Origin: PFJX01 sp031426815
GTDB taxonomy: Bacteria; Pseudomonadota; Gammaproteobacteria; Burkholderiales; Thiobacillaceae
Assembly: GCA_031426815.1 (NCBI GenBank)
Contig: JASJPG010000059.1
Span: 1-64,000 of the forward strand
Length of the DNA: 64,000 nt
Reading direction: 5' to 3'
Shown piece after piece: positions 33,899 to 40,857 of this stretch. Position 1 is the first letter of the stretch, and every line of letters starts with the position of its first letter. The position numbers were made by a program, and so were the translations under genes. The notes under the pieces are model-generated. The model was not told the DNA's origin, did not search any database, and saw nothing but the letters and a program-made list of their open reading frames with translations.

Positions 33899-34750
33899 AT
33901 GGATATCGAATTCGCTCGCACGTTTCTCGCGGTGGCGGCGGCCGGCAATTTCGTCGGTGCCGCGGCTCGCCTGCATATCACCCAATCCACCGTCAGCGCC
34001 CGCATCCTGACCCTGGAGACGCAAATGGGCGCGCGCCTCTTCCGGCGCGGGCGTGGCGGCGCGGAACTGACCGCCGCCGGGCAGCGTTTCCTGCGCCACG
34101 CCAAGACCCTGGTGAGAACACTGGAACAGGCCCGCCACGATGTCAGCCTGCCCAGCGGCTTCAGCGGCGGCCTGACCCTGAGCGGACGCAGCGCCTTGTG
34201 GGAAGACTTCCTGCCGCGCTGGGTCGACTGGATGCGCAGCGCCATCCCCGATGTGTCGCTGCGCCTGGAACTCGGTTTCGAGGAGGGCATCATGCAGGGA
34301 CTGGTCCAGGGCATCGTCGACATCGGCGTCATGTACACCCCCGAAAGCCGCCCTGGGCTCGCAGTGGAGCACCTGTTCGACGAGTCTCTGGTGTTGGTCA
34401 CCAGCAATCCGAACCGCCCCTGGCCGGACCCCGACTACATCCATATCGATTGGGGTATGGAGTTTCATGCCCAGTTCGGCGCCCGTTTCCCGGACGTGGA
34501 AACGCCCGCCCGCATCGCCAACATCGGCTGGATCGGGCTCCAGTTAATGGAATCGCGCGGCGGATCGGCCTACCTGCCGCAGCGCACGGTATGCCGTTCA
34601 ATCGAACAGGGGCGCTTGTGGCGGGTGCACGAAAGCCCGCTTATTACGCTGCCTGTTTATATGGTGTTCCCGATTGACCGGGATGAGGCGCACCTGGCGC
34701 GCGCGGTGCAGAAACTGCGCTCACTCGGCGCGGAAGAACGAGCGAAGTAG
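33899..34750 (+). CDS. LysR-family transcriptional regulator
   Basis: 283 residues from the ATG at 33899 (a TTG lies one codon before). The N-terminal HTH is FARTFLAVAAAGNFVGAAARLHITQSTVSARILTLE, followed by the linker helix and a substrate-binding domain with LTLSGRSALWEDFLPRWVDWM and VDIGVMYTPESRPGL. It is divergent from the HPP/molybdenum-enzyme operon and a perfect T-N11-A site lies between, so it most likely controls that operon and itself. Confidence 0.92.
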   Translation: MDIEFARTFLAVAAAGNFVGAAARLHITQSTVSARILTLETQMGARLFRRGRGGAELTAAGQRFLRHAKTLVRTLEQARHDVSLPSGFSGGLTLSGRSALWEDFLPRWVDWMRSAIPDVSLRLELGFEEGIMQGLVQGIVDIGVMYTPESRPGLAVEHLFDESLVLVTSNPNRPWPDPDYIHIDWGMEFHAQFGARFPDVETPARIANIGWIGLQLMESRGGSAYLPQRTVCRSIEQGRLWRVHESPLITLPVYMVFPIDRDEAHLARAVQKLRSLGAEERAK

Positions 34751-34869
34751 GCGCCGGATAAACATCTTCCCGGCCAGATGCCGGATGCTGTCTCCGGACA
34801 AGGTCGACAGAAGGCGCGAAATAGCGGGTTGGATCATTTCTTGGGCTGATTTCGCCTGATCTAGGGAAA

Positions 34870-34887
34870 GTCATGACGTGTCATGAC
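34870..34887 (+). promoter_or_regulatory. Paired GTCATGAC palindromes upstream of soxYZ
   Basis: GTCATGAC occurs at 34870-34877 and 34880-34887, separated by two bases. The same palindrome occurs as a pair before the rhodanese-fcc-nap operon. It is 96-113 bases upstream of the -24 element, a usual enhancer distance for a sigma-54 activator. Confidence 0.8.
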
Positions 34888-34954
34888 TTTCATCATGGTT
34901 ACAAATCAATGTTTAGGTCACAGTGCCTTTTTTGCAAAACAGACATCCATTAAA

Positions 34955-34967
34955 AATCAATGTGTTA
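34955..34967 (+). promoter_or_regulatory. IHF-like site
   Basis: AATCAATGTGTTA fits the IHF consensus WATCAA-N4-TTR exactly, in AT-rich DNA between the GTCATGAC pair and the sigma-54 promoter, where DNA bending is normally needed. Confidence 0.6.
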
Positions 34968-34982
34968 AATATGATTTAATAT

Positions 34983-34997
34983 TGGCATGCATATTGC
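34983..34997 (+). promoter_or_regulatory. Sigma-54 promoter of soxYZ
   Basis: TGGCATGCATATTGC has GG at 34984-34985 and GC at 34996-34997 with the 10-base gap of sigma-54 promoters. Expected start of transcription is near 35009, about 75 bases before soxY. Confidence 0.85.
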
Positions 34998-35083
34998 TAG
35001 TGCGTTATCTGGCATGGCCCGGATCTGGATGGGGCGTGTGCAGAAATGGCAGTGCTTTTTCAACAAGGTCAACTGGAGATCGT

Positions 35084-35554
35084 ATGAACACAATGCGTAG
35101 GACCGTATTGAAGGGTGCCGGCGGGGCCGGTGTTGTTAGCGTAGCTCTGGCTGCGGGAATTCTGAAACCAACGGCGGTGTTGGCCGCCGACTGGAACAAG
35201 GCCGGTTTTGAATCCAAAGATTTGGGGGGCGCTCTGGGTACGATAGGCGCAAGCGGCGCGTCGCCTTCCAGTGACATCAGCGTCAAAGCCCCAGATATCG
35301 CCGAAAACGGCGCCGTCGTTCCGGTTGAGATCAGCTCCAGTATTGCGGGTACCGAATCCATCGCCATTGTCGGCGAGAAGAACTCGCTGCCGCTGATTGC
35401 CGTGTTCAACCTGAGCAATGGCGCGCAAGGCTTCATCTCCACCCGCGTCAAGATGGGTACCACGTCCAATGTCATCGCCGTGGTCAAGGCTGGCGGCAAG
35501 GTCTACAAGGCCCATAAGGAAGTCAAGGTCACCATCGGCGGCTGCGGCGGCTGA
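35084..35554 (+). CDS. soxY: Thiosulfate-oxidation carrier protein SoxY
   Basis: 156 residues. A Tat-type leader (MRRTVLKGAGGAGVVSVALAAG) sends it to the periplasm. The C-terminus is GGCGG, the swinging-arm motif whose Cys carries the sulfur intermediate. The sequence VVPVEISSSIAGTESIAIVGEKN and later segments fit SoxY. The mRNA probably starts at the sigma-54 promoter 75 bases upstream. soxZ follows at 48 bases. The rest of the Sox complex (soxXA, soxB, soxCD) is not in the window, as in organisms where SoxYZ passes sulfur to other enzymes. Confidence 0.95.
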   Translation: MNTMRRTVLKGAGGAGVVSVALAAGILKPTAVLAADWNKAGFESKDLGGALGTIGASGASPSSDISVKAPDIAENGAVVPVEISSSIAGTESIAIVGEKNSLPLIAVFNLSNGAQGFISTRVKMGTTSNVIAVVKAGGKVYKAHKEVKVTIGGCGG

Positions 35555-35602
35555 GCCCAAGCGCACCCCGACCCCACCCGACACCGAAACAGGAGCAAGA
35601 AA

Positions 35603-35917
35603 ATGGCAGAACCGATGAAGATCCGCGCCTCCATGTCTGGCGACACCGCCGATGTGAAATGCCTGATGAACCACCCGATGGAAACTGGTCTGCGCAAAGA
35701 CGCCAAGACCGGCGCCGTGGTGCCCGCGCACCACATCACCAACGTGACCGCCAGCGTGAACGGCAAGCAAGTGCTGGATGCGCAGTGGGGCGGCGGCATT
35801 TCCAAGAACCCCTACCTGGCGTTCAAGGTCAAGGGCGCCAAGGCCGGCGACAAGGTTGCCGTGAACTGGGTGGACAACACCGGCGACAAGAATGCCGCCG
35901 AAGCCACCATCAGCTAA
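35603..35917 (+). CDS. soxZ: Thiosulfate-oxidation carrier protein SoxZ
   Basis: 104 residues, no leader, exported by hitch-hiking with SoxY as known for the SoxYZ pair. The sequence MKIRASMSGDTADVKCLMNHPMETGLRKDAKTG and HITNVTASVNGKQVLDAQWGGGISKNPYL is the SoxZ family signature. AGGAGCAAGAAA precedes the ATG. With soxY it forms a short sigma-54-driven unit directly before the activator gene. Confidence 0.95.
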   Translation: MAEPMKIRASMSGDTADVKCLMNHPMETGLRKDAKTGAVVPAHHITNVTASVNGKQVLDAQWGGGISKNPYLAFKVKGAKAGDKVAVNWVDNTGDKNAAEATIS

Positions 35918-35929
35918 ATCTGAGGCACT

Positions 35930-35961
35930 GCGAGTCGGCGGCGATGCACTCGCCGACTCGC
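35930..35961 (+). promoter_or_regulatory. Hairpin between soxZ and the activator gene
   Basis: GCGAGTCGGCG and CGCCGACTCGC form a perfect 11-bp stem with a 10-base loop that holds an ATG (35944) in frame with the activator. It could limit translation from that ATG or lower readthrough from soxYZ. Just after it GCACACGTTATGCC is repeated in tandem (35971-36000), giving two further in-frame ATGs at 35980 and 35995. Confidence 0.6.
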
Positions 35962-35979
35962 AAGCTCGCCGCACACGTT

Positions 35980-37341
35980 ATGCCCGCACACGTTATGCCG
36001 CAAGAAACCGATCTTCCACCCCAGGCTTTCCTGCAAAGCCTGGTCGACGCCCACCAGGAGCCCTTCTGCCTGGTGGACGAGCAATACCGGATCGTGGCCG
36101 CCAACCAGCGCTATGCCGAGCTTTATGCCGGCTTGGACAAACTGGCGGTGGTGGGGCGCAAATGCCATGAGATATCCCACGAATCGGACGTGCCCTGCGA
36201 CGCGCACGAGGAGTGCCCGTTGCGGCAGACTTTCGACCAGGGCCATCCCTTCCAGGTGGTGCATCGCCATTTCGACCAGTACCACGAGCCCGACTATGTG
36301 ACCGTGCATGCCACGCCGATCTTCAACGCGGCCGGCGAGGTGGTGTTGATGGGGGAGAGGATGTCTTCCATCAGCCATGGTCGGGATCTGTGCTTCGACG
36401 CGGAAAAGATGGTGAGCGGCTGCTGCCCTTCGTTCATGCGCGTGCTGGACAATCTGGCCTCCGTGGCCGAAACCGATTTCCCCGTGCTGATCCTGGGGGA
36501 AACCGGCAGTGGCAAGGAGATGGCTGCTCAGCTCATCCACCGCAAATCCCGCCGCGCCGACAAGGAATTCGTCATCATCGACTGCACCCAGTTCACGGAG
36601 GAGCGCTTCGCCAGTGAGCTGTTCGGCCATATTCGCGGCGCCTTCACCGGCGCGGTCGAGAACAAGATGGGCCTGTTCGAACTCGCCGACCGGGGTACGC
36701 TGTTCCTCGACGAGATCGGTGAATTGCCCCTGGTCAGCCAGGCCAAACTGCTGCGCGCCCTGGAGACCGGCAAGTTCCGCAGGTTGGGCGAAACCCGCGA
36801 GCGCCACGCCGACGTGCGTCTGGTGTGCGCCACCAATCGCGACATCCAGGGCATGGTCAAGCTGGGCGAATTTCGCTCGGATCTGTACTACCGCATCAAC
36901 TGCATGCAGGTCGAACTGCCGCCATTGCGGCACCGCAAGGGCGACCTGCCCGAGTTGATCAATTATTTCCTGGATCGCGCCGGGCACCGCCACGGCATCG
37001 GCGAGGCGGCCTACGAAGCCCTGCTGGTCTACCCGTTTCCGGGCAACATGCGCGAACTGCGCAACATCCTCGAACGGGCCATGGCTATGGCCCGGGGGGC
37101 GCGGCTGGAGATCCAGCATCTGCCGGCCGAGGTTACGCGCCGAGAACTCGTCCCGGCAGTCCACCCGGTGCATGCGGAAAACGATTTCGTCGCATGCGCG
37201 GATCATGAGCTTGATGAGGCCGAACACCTGCGCGAGGTGCTGCATAAACACCGCGGCAACCGCCGCCTGACGGCCCAGGAACTGGGTATCACCGAGCGCA
37301 CCCTGTACCGTAGGCTCAAGGCGCATGGCATCGAGCAATAG
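35980..37341 (+). CDS. Sigma-54-dependent activator with Cys-rich PAS domain, probable regulator of sox and fcc-nap operons
   Basis: About 453 residues; ATGs at 35944 and 35995 are alternatives. The PAS domain (QEPFCLVDEQYRIVAANQRYAEL) holds the Cys cluster KCHEISHESDVPCDAHEECPL. The AAA+ part has Walker A GETGSGKE, the GAFTGA loop and LFLDEIGE, and a Fis-type HTH (GNRRLTAQELGITERTLYRRLKAHG) closes it. The gene sits between soxYZ and the rhodanese-fcc-nap operon, both with sigma-54 promoters and paired GTCATGAC sites, so it is the obvious activator of both. The Cys cluster may sense reduced sulfur or redox state; this is inference. Confidence 0.93.
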   Translation: MPAHVMPQETDLPPQAFLQSLVDAHQEPFCLVDEQYRIVAANQRYAELYAGLDKLAVVGRKCHEISHESDVPCDAHEECPLRQTFDQGHPFQVVHRHFDQYHEPDYVTVHATPIFNAAGEVVLMGERMSSISHGRDLCFDAEKMVSGCCPSFMRVLDNLASVAETDFPVLILGETGSGKEMAAQLIHRKSRRADKEFVIIDCTQFTEERFASELFGHIRGAFTGAVENKMGLFELADRGTLFLDEIGELPLVSQAKLLRALETGKFRRLGETRERHADVRLVCATNRDIQGMVKLGEFRSDLYYRINCMQVELPPLRHRKGDLPELINYFLDRAGHRHGIGEAAYEALLVYPFPGNMRELRNILERAMAMARGARLEIQHLPAEVTRRELVPAVHPVHAENDFVACADHELDEAEHLREVLHKHRGNRRLTAQELGITERTLYRRLKAHGIEQ

Positions 37342-37369
37342 GCGGCGCCGGAATCACGAGGAGACCCCC

Positions 37370-37753
37370 ATGACCAAGAATGAAGCCTTGAGCCAGTTGC
37401 GCCACGCCAAGTCGGCCCACATCCGCTGGCGCGCCTATGTCCAGGCCATGGTGGCCGGCCTGGAGATCGAGGAGCAACGCGCGCCTGTGCATCAGAAGGA
37501 TTGCGATTTCGGCCGGTGGTTTTACGGCGAGGGATTCAAGGCCTTCGGCCACTGGCAGATATACCAGGACGTGGAATACGGCCATGAACTGCTGCACGAG
37601 GTCTATCACATGCTGCATCGTGTCCTGGGAGAGGGAGACCTGGCCCGCGCTGCGATGATCATGGAGCAATTGGTGGGCATTTCCCACTCGCTTCTGGCAG
37701 TGCTGGACCTGCTGGAGGAAGAAATCCGCCTGGCGGCGACGGACAATTTTTGA
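37370..37753 (+). CDS. CZB-domain (zinc-binding chemoreceptor-type) protein
   Basis: 127 residues, cytoplasmic, all helical. It has the CZB pattern: H in AKSAHIRWRAYVQAMV, the Cys in HQKDCDFGRWFYGEG, and two later His (YGHELLHEVYHML). The CZB domain binds Zn with three His and one Cys, and its Cys reacts with hypochlorite and other oxidants. Stand-alone CZB proteins are often paired with diguanylate cyclases. GAGGAG lies before the ATG at 37370, 28 bases after the activator gene, so both are probably co-transcribed. Confidence 0.88.
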   Translation: MTKNEALSQLRHAKSAHIRWRAYVQAMVAGLEIEEQRAPVHQKDCDFGRWFYGEGFKAFGHWQIYQDVEYGHELLHEVYHMLHRVLGEGDLARAAMIMEQLVGISHSLLAVLDLLEEEIRLAATDNF

Positions 37754-37952
37754 CGTACCCCCGGCCGTGCCGGGCTGCGGACGAGATCTGCGCGGTGGCC
37801 GTCGGAGCCCCCATTCTTCTTGGGCCAAGAGCGCTCATGTACACGAGGGGCCGCCCGGATTTTACCGTTCCCTGAAACCTCATCCTTCGGCCCGGTTGCC
37901 CGACTTCCTCTGGGGACTCATGGGAGAGGATCTGCTGTGGAACACCCCCTCC

Positions 37953-37973
37953 GTCATGACTCCATGTCATGAC
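37953..37973 (+). promoter_or_regulatory. Paired GTCATGAC palindromes upstream of the fcc-nap operon
   Basis: GTCATGAC at 37953-37960 and 37966-37973, five bases apart. Same palindrome as before soxYZ. They are 83-103 bases upstream of the -24 element at 38056. The rest of the 355-base gap (37754-38108) holds only a CCCGGC/GCCGGG hairpin just after the CZB gene. Confidence 0.82.
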
Positions 37974-38055
37974 ATATCCGCGTCGACTTCATCCCATGAC
38001 TGACGCGATCGAACAAACCTCCATATAAAACAACGATGTAGCTTGCCTATTCTGT

Positions 38056-38070
38056 TGGCATGACTATTGC
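38056..38070 (+). promoter_or_regulatory. Sigma-54 promoter of the rhodanese-fcc-nap operon
   Basis: TGGCATGACTATTGC has GG at 38057-38058 and GC at 38069-38070, 10 bases apart, and shares 12 of 15 positions with the soxYZ promoter. Transcription should start near 38082, 27 bases before the first gene. Confidence 0.87.
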
Positions 38071-38108
38071 TAATAGGGTAAGACCTGGTCCCCTATGTGG
38101 AGTTGACG

Positions 38109-38795
38109 ATGATGCCTGCCATGCCGCCCCGTTCCGGTTTCCCGGTGCTGCTCTGCGTACTCGCCGTTCTGGCACAGGGGCTGGCCATCGCCAGTGAAGT
38201 GCGCATCACCCATGGTCTGCCCTACACAGAGGTGTTGCACGAGGGCAAACCGACGCGCATCGAGCGCAGCCCGGACACGGAAAACATGCTCGACCCGGAC
38301 TATTCCCTTACTTCGCGCCCCTGTCCGCCCTACTGCATCCAGCCCATGCAGCTTGGGCCCGGTGTGGAAACCCTCGGCGAACTGGAACTGATCGGCTATC
38401 TCCAGCGCGTGGGCCGCGATGCCGGCGTGCTGGTCATTGACTCCCGCGACGGCGACTGGCCGCTGCGCTCGGGGGTCATCCCCGGCGCGATTTCGTTGCC
38501 TTGGCAGGAACTGCACCCGGCCCATGCCGGAGCCGAGAAGATCGCCGAGATACTGACCCTGCGCTTCGGTGCGGTGCGCCAGGAGGGGCTGTGGAACTTC
38601 GAGAACGCCAAGACCCTGGTGTTCTATTGCAACGGTCCCTGGTGCGGGCAAGCCCCCACCAACATCAAGCAGTTGCTGGCCCTGGGTTACCCCGCCCACA
38701 AGCTCAAGTGGTATCGGGGCGGCATGCAGGACTGGAAGATGCTGGGGCTCTCTACGGTCGCGCCCCAACCCAACGCGACATCCCCCACCAAGTAA
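38109..38795 (+). CDS. Periplasmic rhodanese-domain protein
   Basis: About 228 residues. A signal peptide (FPVLLCVLAVLAQGLAIA) and two Cys in a RPCPPYCIQPMQLG segment precede a single rhodanese domain: VLVIDSRDGDWPLRSGVIPGAISLPW and the active loop LVFYCNGPWCGQAP with the catalytic Cys in YCNGPWC. It could move sulfane sulfur in the periplasm or bind thiols. It is the first gene behind the sigma-54 promoter and is followed by the DUF302 protein. GGAG lies six bases before the ATG at 38109. Confidence 0.88.
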   Translation: MMPAMPPRSGFPVLLCVLAVLAQGLAIASEVRITHGLPYTEVLHEGKPTRIERSPDTENMLDPDYSLTSRPCPPYCIQPMQLGPGVETLGELELIGYLQRVGRDAGVLVIDSRDGDWPLRSGVIPGAISLPWQELHPAHAGAEKIAEILTLRFGAVRQEGLWNFENAKTLVFYCNGPWCGQAPTNIKQLLALGYPAHKLKWYRGGMQDWKMLGLSTVAPQPNATSPTK

Positions 38796-38805
38796 GGAGT
38801 ATCCC

Positions 38806-39531
38806 TTGAAGAAACGCACACAGGCCTTGATCGCGGCCAGCATGCTTGCATCGCTGTCGGCGCAGGCGCAGACACCGCCCGCCAACCCCTACCTCATGCA
38901 AGTCCCCGGTATCTCCCTGCCCACGCTCTCTCTCCCTAATGTCTCCTCCTACCTGGGGTTGATTGGGTCGATGGCCACATTCAAGCCTTCCGTGGCAGCC
39001 AAACCCTATTCGATGGCGCCCTCGCTGCCGCGTGAACAGAAGATCGCGTTGATGCAGGCCATGATGGCGATGATGCCGAGCATGGGCATCCGCGATGCGA
39101 TGAGCTTCATGTCCACCAAATACAAGGCCAAGGACGGCCTGACCTTCGAGGACGTCAAGACGTCGATGGAATTGAGCGCCAACAAGCTCAACTTCAAGAA
39201 AGTCGGCGAGAGCCCGATGTGGAAGGACTTCCAGGCGGTGCTGGGCGACATGGAAGCGCCGCGCATGGAGGTGTTCCATTACTGCGACATCGCCGCCGGC
39301 CGCGAATTGCTGAAGGCATCTCCGGAATCCATCGCTTACCTGCCGTGCCGCATTGCCATCATGGAAGACGCCAACAAGGCGATCTGGGTCATCACGCTGG
39401 ACTGGGATATGGCCTGGCTGGACACCGTGCAGGGCAAGATGGGTGTCAACCCCGAGCTGGGCAAGTTCGCCAAGGACATCAATCAAAAGATGGACAACAT
39501 CATGCGGGCCGCCGCTAACGGCGATCTGTAA
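38806..39531 (+). CDS. Secreted DUF302-domain protein
   Basis: 241 residues from a TTG with AAGGAG upstream. Leader KKRTQALIAASMLASLSAQA. The C-terminal half has DUF302 features: KKVGESPMWKDFQAVLGDMEAPRMEVFHYCDIAAGRELL then LPCRIAIMEDANKAIWVITLDWDM. Two Cys (YCD, LPCR) lie in the domain. DUF302 proteins occur in sulfur oxidisers near sulfur-metabolism genes; the role is unknown. The N-terminal part is Pro- and Met-rich (LMQAMMAMMPSMGIRDAM). Co-transcribed with the rhodanese and cytochrome genes. Confidence 0.8.
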   Translation: MKKRTQALIAASMLASLSAQAQTPPANPYLMQVPGISLPTLSLPNVSSYLGLIGSMATFKPSVAAKPYSMAPSLPREQKIALMQAMMAMMPSMGIRDAMSFMSTKYKAKDGLTFEDVKTSMELSANKLNFKKVGESPMWKDFQAVLGDMEAPRMEVFHYCDIAAGRELLKASPESIAYLPCRIAIMEDANKAIWVITLDWDMAWLDTVQGKMGVNPELGKFAKDINQKMDNIMRAAANGDL

Positions 39532-39556
39532 TTCTCCCCACCTGGAAGGAAACGAC

Positions 39557-40249
39557 ATGAAAAAACCCTCGCTGACCCTGGCCGCGCTCGCGCTTGTGCT
39601 GGCCCAAACCGCAGCCGCCGAAGACCCCGCCGCCACCGCCGACCGCATGCTCGACCCGACGCGCAATACCGCCGCCTTCAAGGACCCGAAGGCGTTTGCG
39701 GAGTGGTCGCAACAGATGATGAATCCGGCCACCTCGATGGCGCTGGCGCAGAAGGGCATCGACCCGAATACCTATCTGCGCATGACCGCCGGCATGATGA
39801 ATCCGGCGACGTTGCAGAACTACATGCAGCTGACCGACCCCGCCGTGGCGATGAAATGGATGGCCGCCGGCCTGAATCCCAATTTCTACACCGCCTTGCT
39901 CGGTCAGGGTTTGAACCCGGCCAACCTGCTGCCCTGGCTGACCGCGCCGATGAGCCCGCAAGCGATGAACATGGGCATGCAGATGCTCAACCCGGCGATG
40001 TACGGCAACTGGTTGACCGCACCGGTCAGCCCGCAGGCGGTCAACACGATGATGGCCCCGATGAACCCCAACCTGTACACGAACTGGCTGGGCGCCGGCA
40101 TGAATCCGCAGACCTATGGTTCCTGGGGCGCGCTGGCGACGCCGCTGGCAGTACCGGCCCTGACGCCGTCAGCGGCGAGCAATCCATTCGACCCAAATAT
40201 GCTGATGAAGATGCTGCCCATTCCTGCTGTCCTGCCTGCCGCCAAATAA
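39557..40249 (+). CDS. Secreted protein with tandem NP-motif repeats, unknown function
   Basis: 230 residues. Signal peptide LTLAALALVLAQTAAA. From about residue 55 to the end it contains around ten repeats of 16-20 residues, each beginning [MLI][NDS]P: MNPATSM, IDPNTYL, MNPATLQNY, LNPNFYTAL, LNPANLLPWL, MSPQAMNM, LNPAMYGNWL, MNPNLYTNWL, MNPQTYGSWG. No Cys or heme motif. I know no named family. Its place directly before the flavocytochrome c subunits suggests a periplasmic scaffold or sulfur-binding role (inference). Confidence 0.75.
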   Translation: MKKPSLTLAALALVLAQTAAAEDPAATADRMLDPTRNTAAFKDPKAFAEWSQQMMNPATSMALAQKGIDPNTYLRMTAGMMNPATLQNYMQLTDPAVAMKWMAAGLNPNFYTALLGQGLNPANLLPWLTAPMSPQAMNMGMQMLNPAMYGNWLTAPVSPQAVNTMMAPMNPNLYTNWLGAGMNPQTYGSWGALATPLAVPALTPSAASNPFDPNMLMKMLPIPAVLPAAK

Positions 40250-40271
40250 CCCACCCCGAGAGGAGTCCCTC

Positions 40272-40847
40272 ATGAAACAACGATCCCTACTGTTGGCCGT
40301 CATCGGCCTGGCCATTGGCACCGCGCACGCTGACGACGCCAAAATTGAAGCCCTGGCGCGCAGCTGCAACAGCTGCCATGGCCTGAACGGCGTTTCAGTC
40401 GGGCCGACCATGCCCAGCATCGGCGGCCTGTCCGAGTCGTATCTGAAGAACATCATGCTGCAATGGAAGAGCGGAGAGCGTTACTCCGCCACCATGGGCC
40501 GCCACTTCAAGGGTTACAGCGACGATGAACTGGCCGGCCTGGCCGCCTACTTCTCCAGACTGCCCTGGACGCCTGTCGTGCAGCATGCCGACGCCAAGAC
40601 TCTGGCGCAAGGCAAGGAGGCCAGCGAACGCTGCGAGACCTGCCACGGCGCCACCGGCGGCGCGCCGGACGACGCTGACACACCCCGTATCAATGGCCAG
40701 TGGGCGGACTACATGCATCTCGAGATGCTCAAGTACCGCACCGACGCGGTGAAAATGCCGCACAAAAAGATGCGCGGCAACAGCAAGAAGCTGGGCGAGG
40801 CCGACGTGGAAGCCGTCGCCAAGTACTTCGCCGCCCAACCCAAATAA
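40272..40847 (+). CDS. Diheme cytochrome c, FccA/cytochrome c4-like
   Basis: 191 residues. Leader LLLAVIGLAIGTAHA, then two class I cytochrome domains with CNSCHG (Cys32, Cys35, His36) and CETCHG (Cys121, Cys124, His125), each followed by the Met-containing loop of c4-type cytochromes (RHFKGYSDDELAGLAAYFS, ADVEAVAKYFAAQ). It is directly before the flavoprotein gene, as fccA is for fccB, and would be the electron-accepting subunit of a flavocytochrome c sulfide dehydrogenase. Alternatively it is a soluble c4 that carries electrons to NapB. Shine-Dalgarno GAGAGGAG before the ATG. Confidence 0.88.
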   Translation: MKQRSLLLAVIGLAIGTAHADDAKIEALARSCNSCHGLNGVSVGPTMPSIGGLSESYLKNIMLQWKSGERYSATMGRHFKGYSDDELAGLAAYFSRLPWTPVVQHADAKTLAQGKEASERCETCHGATGGAPDDADTPRINGQWADYMHLEMLKYRTDAVKMPHKKMRGNSKKLGEADVEAVAKYFAAQPK

Positions 40848-40857
40848 GGAGAACAGC

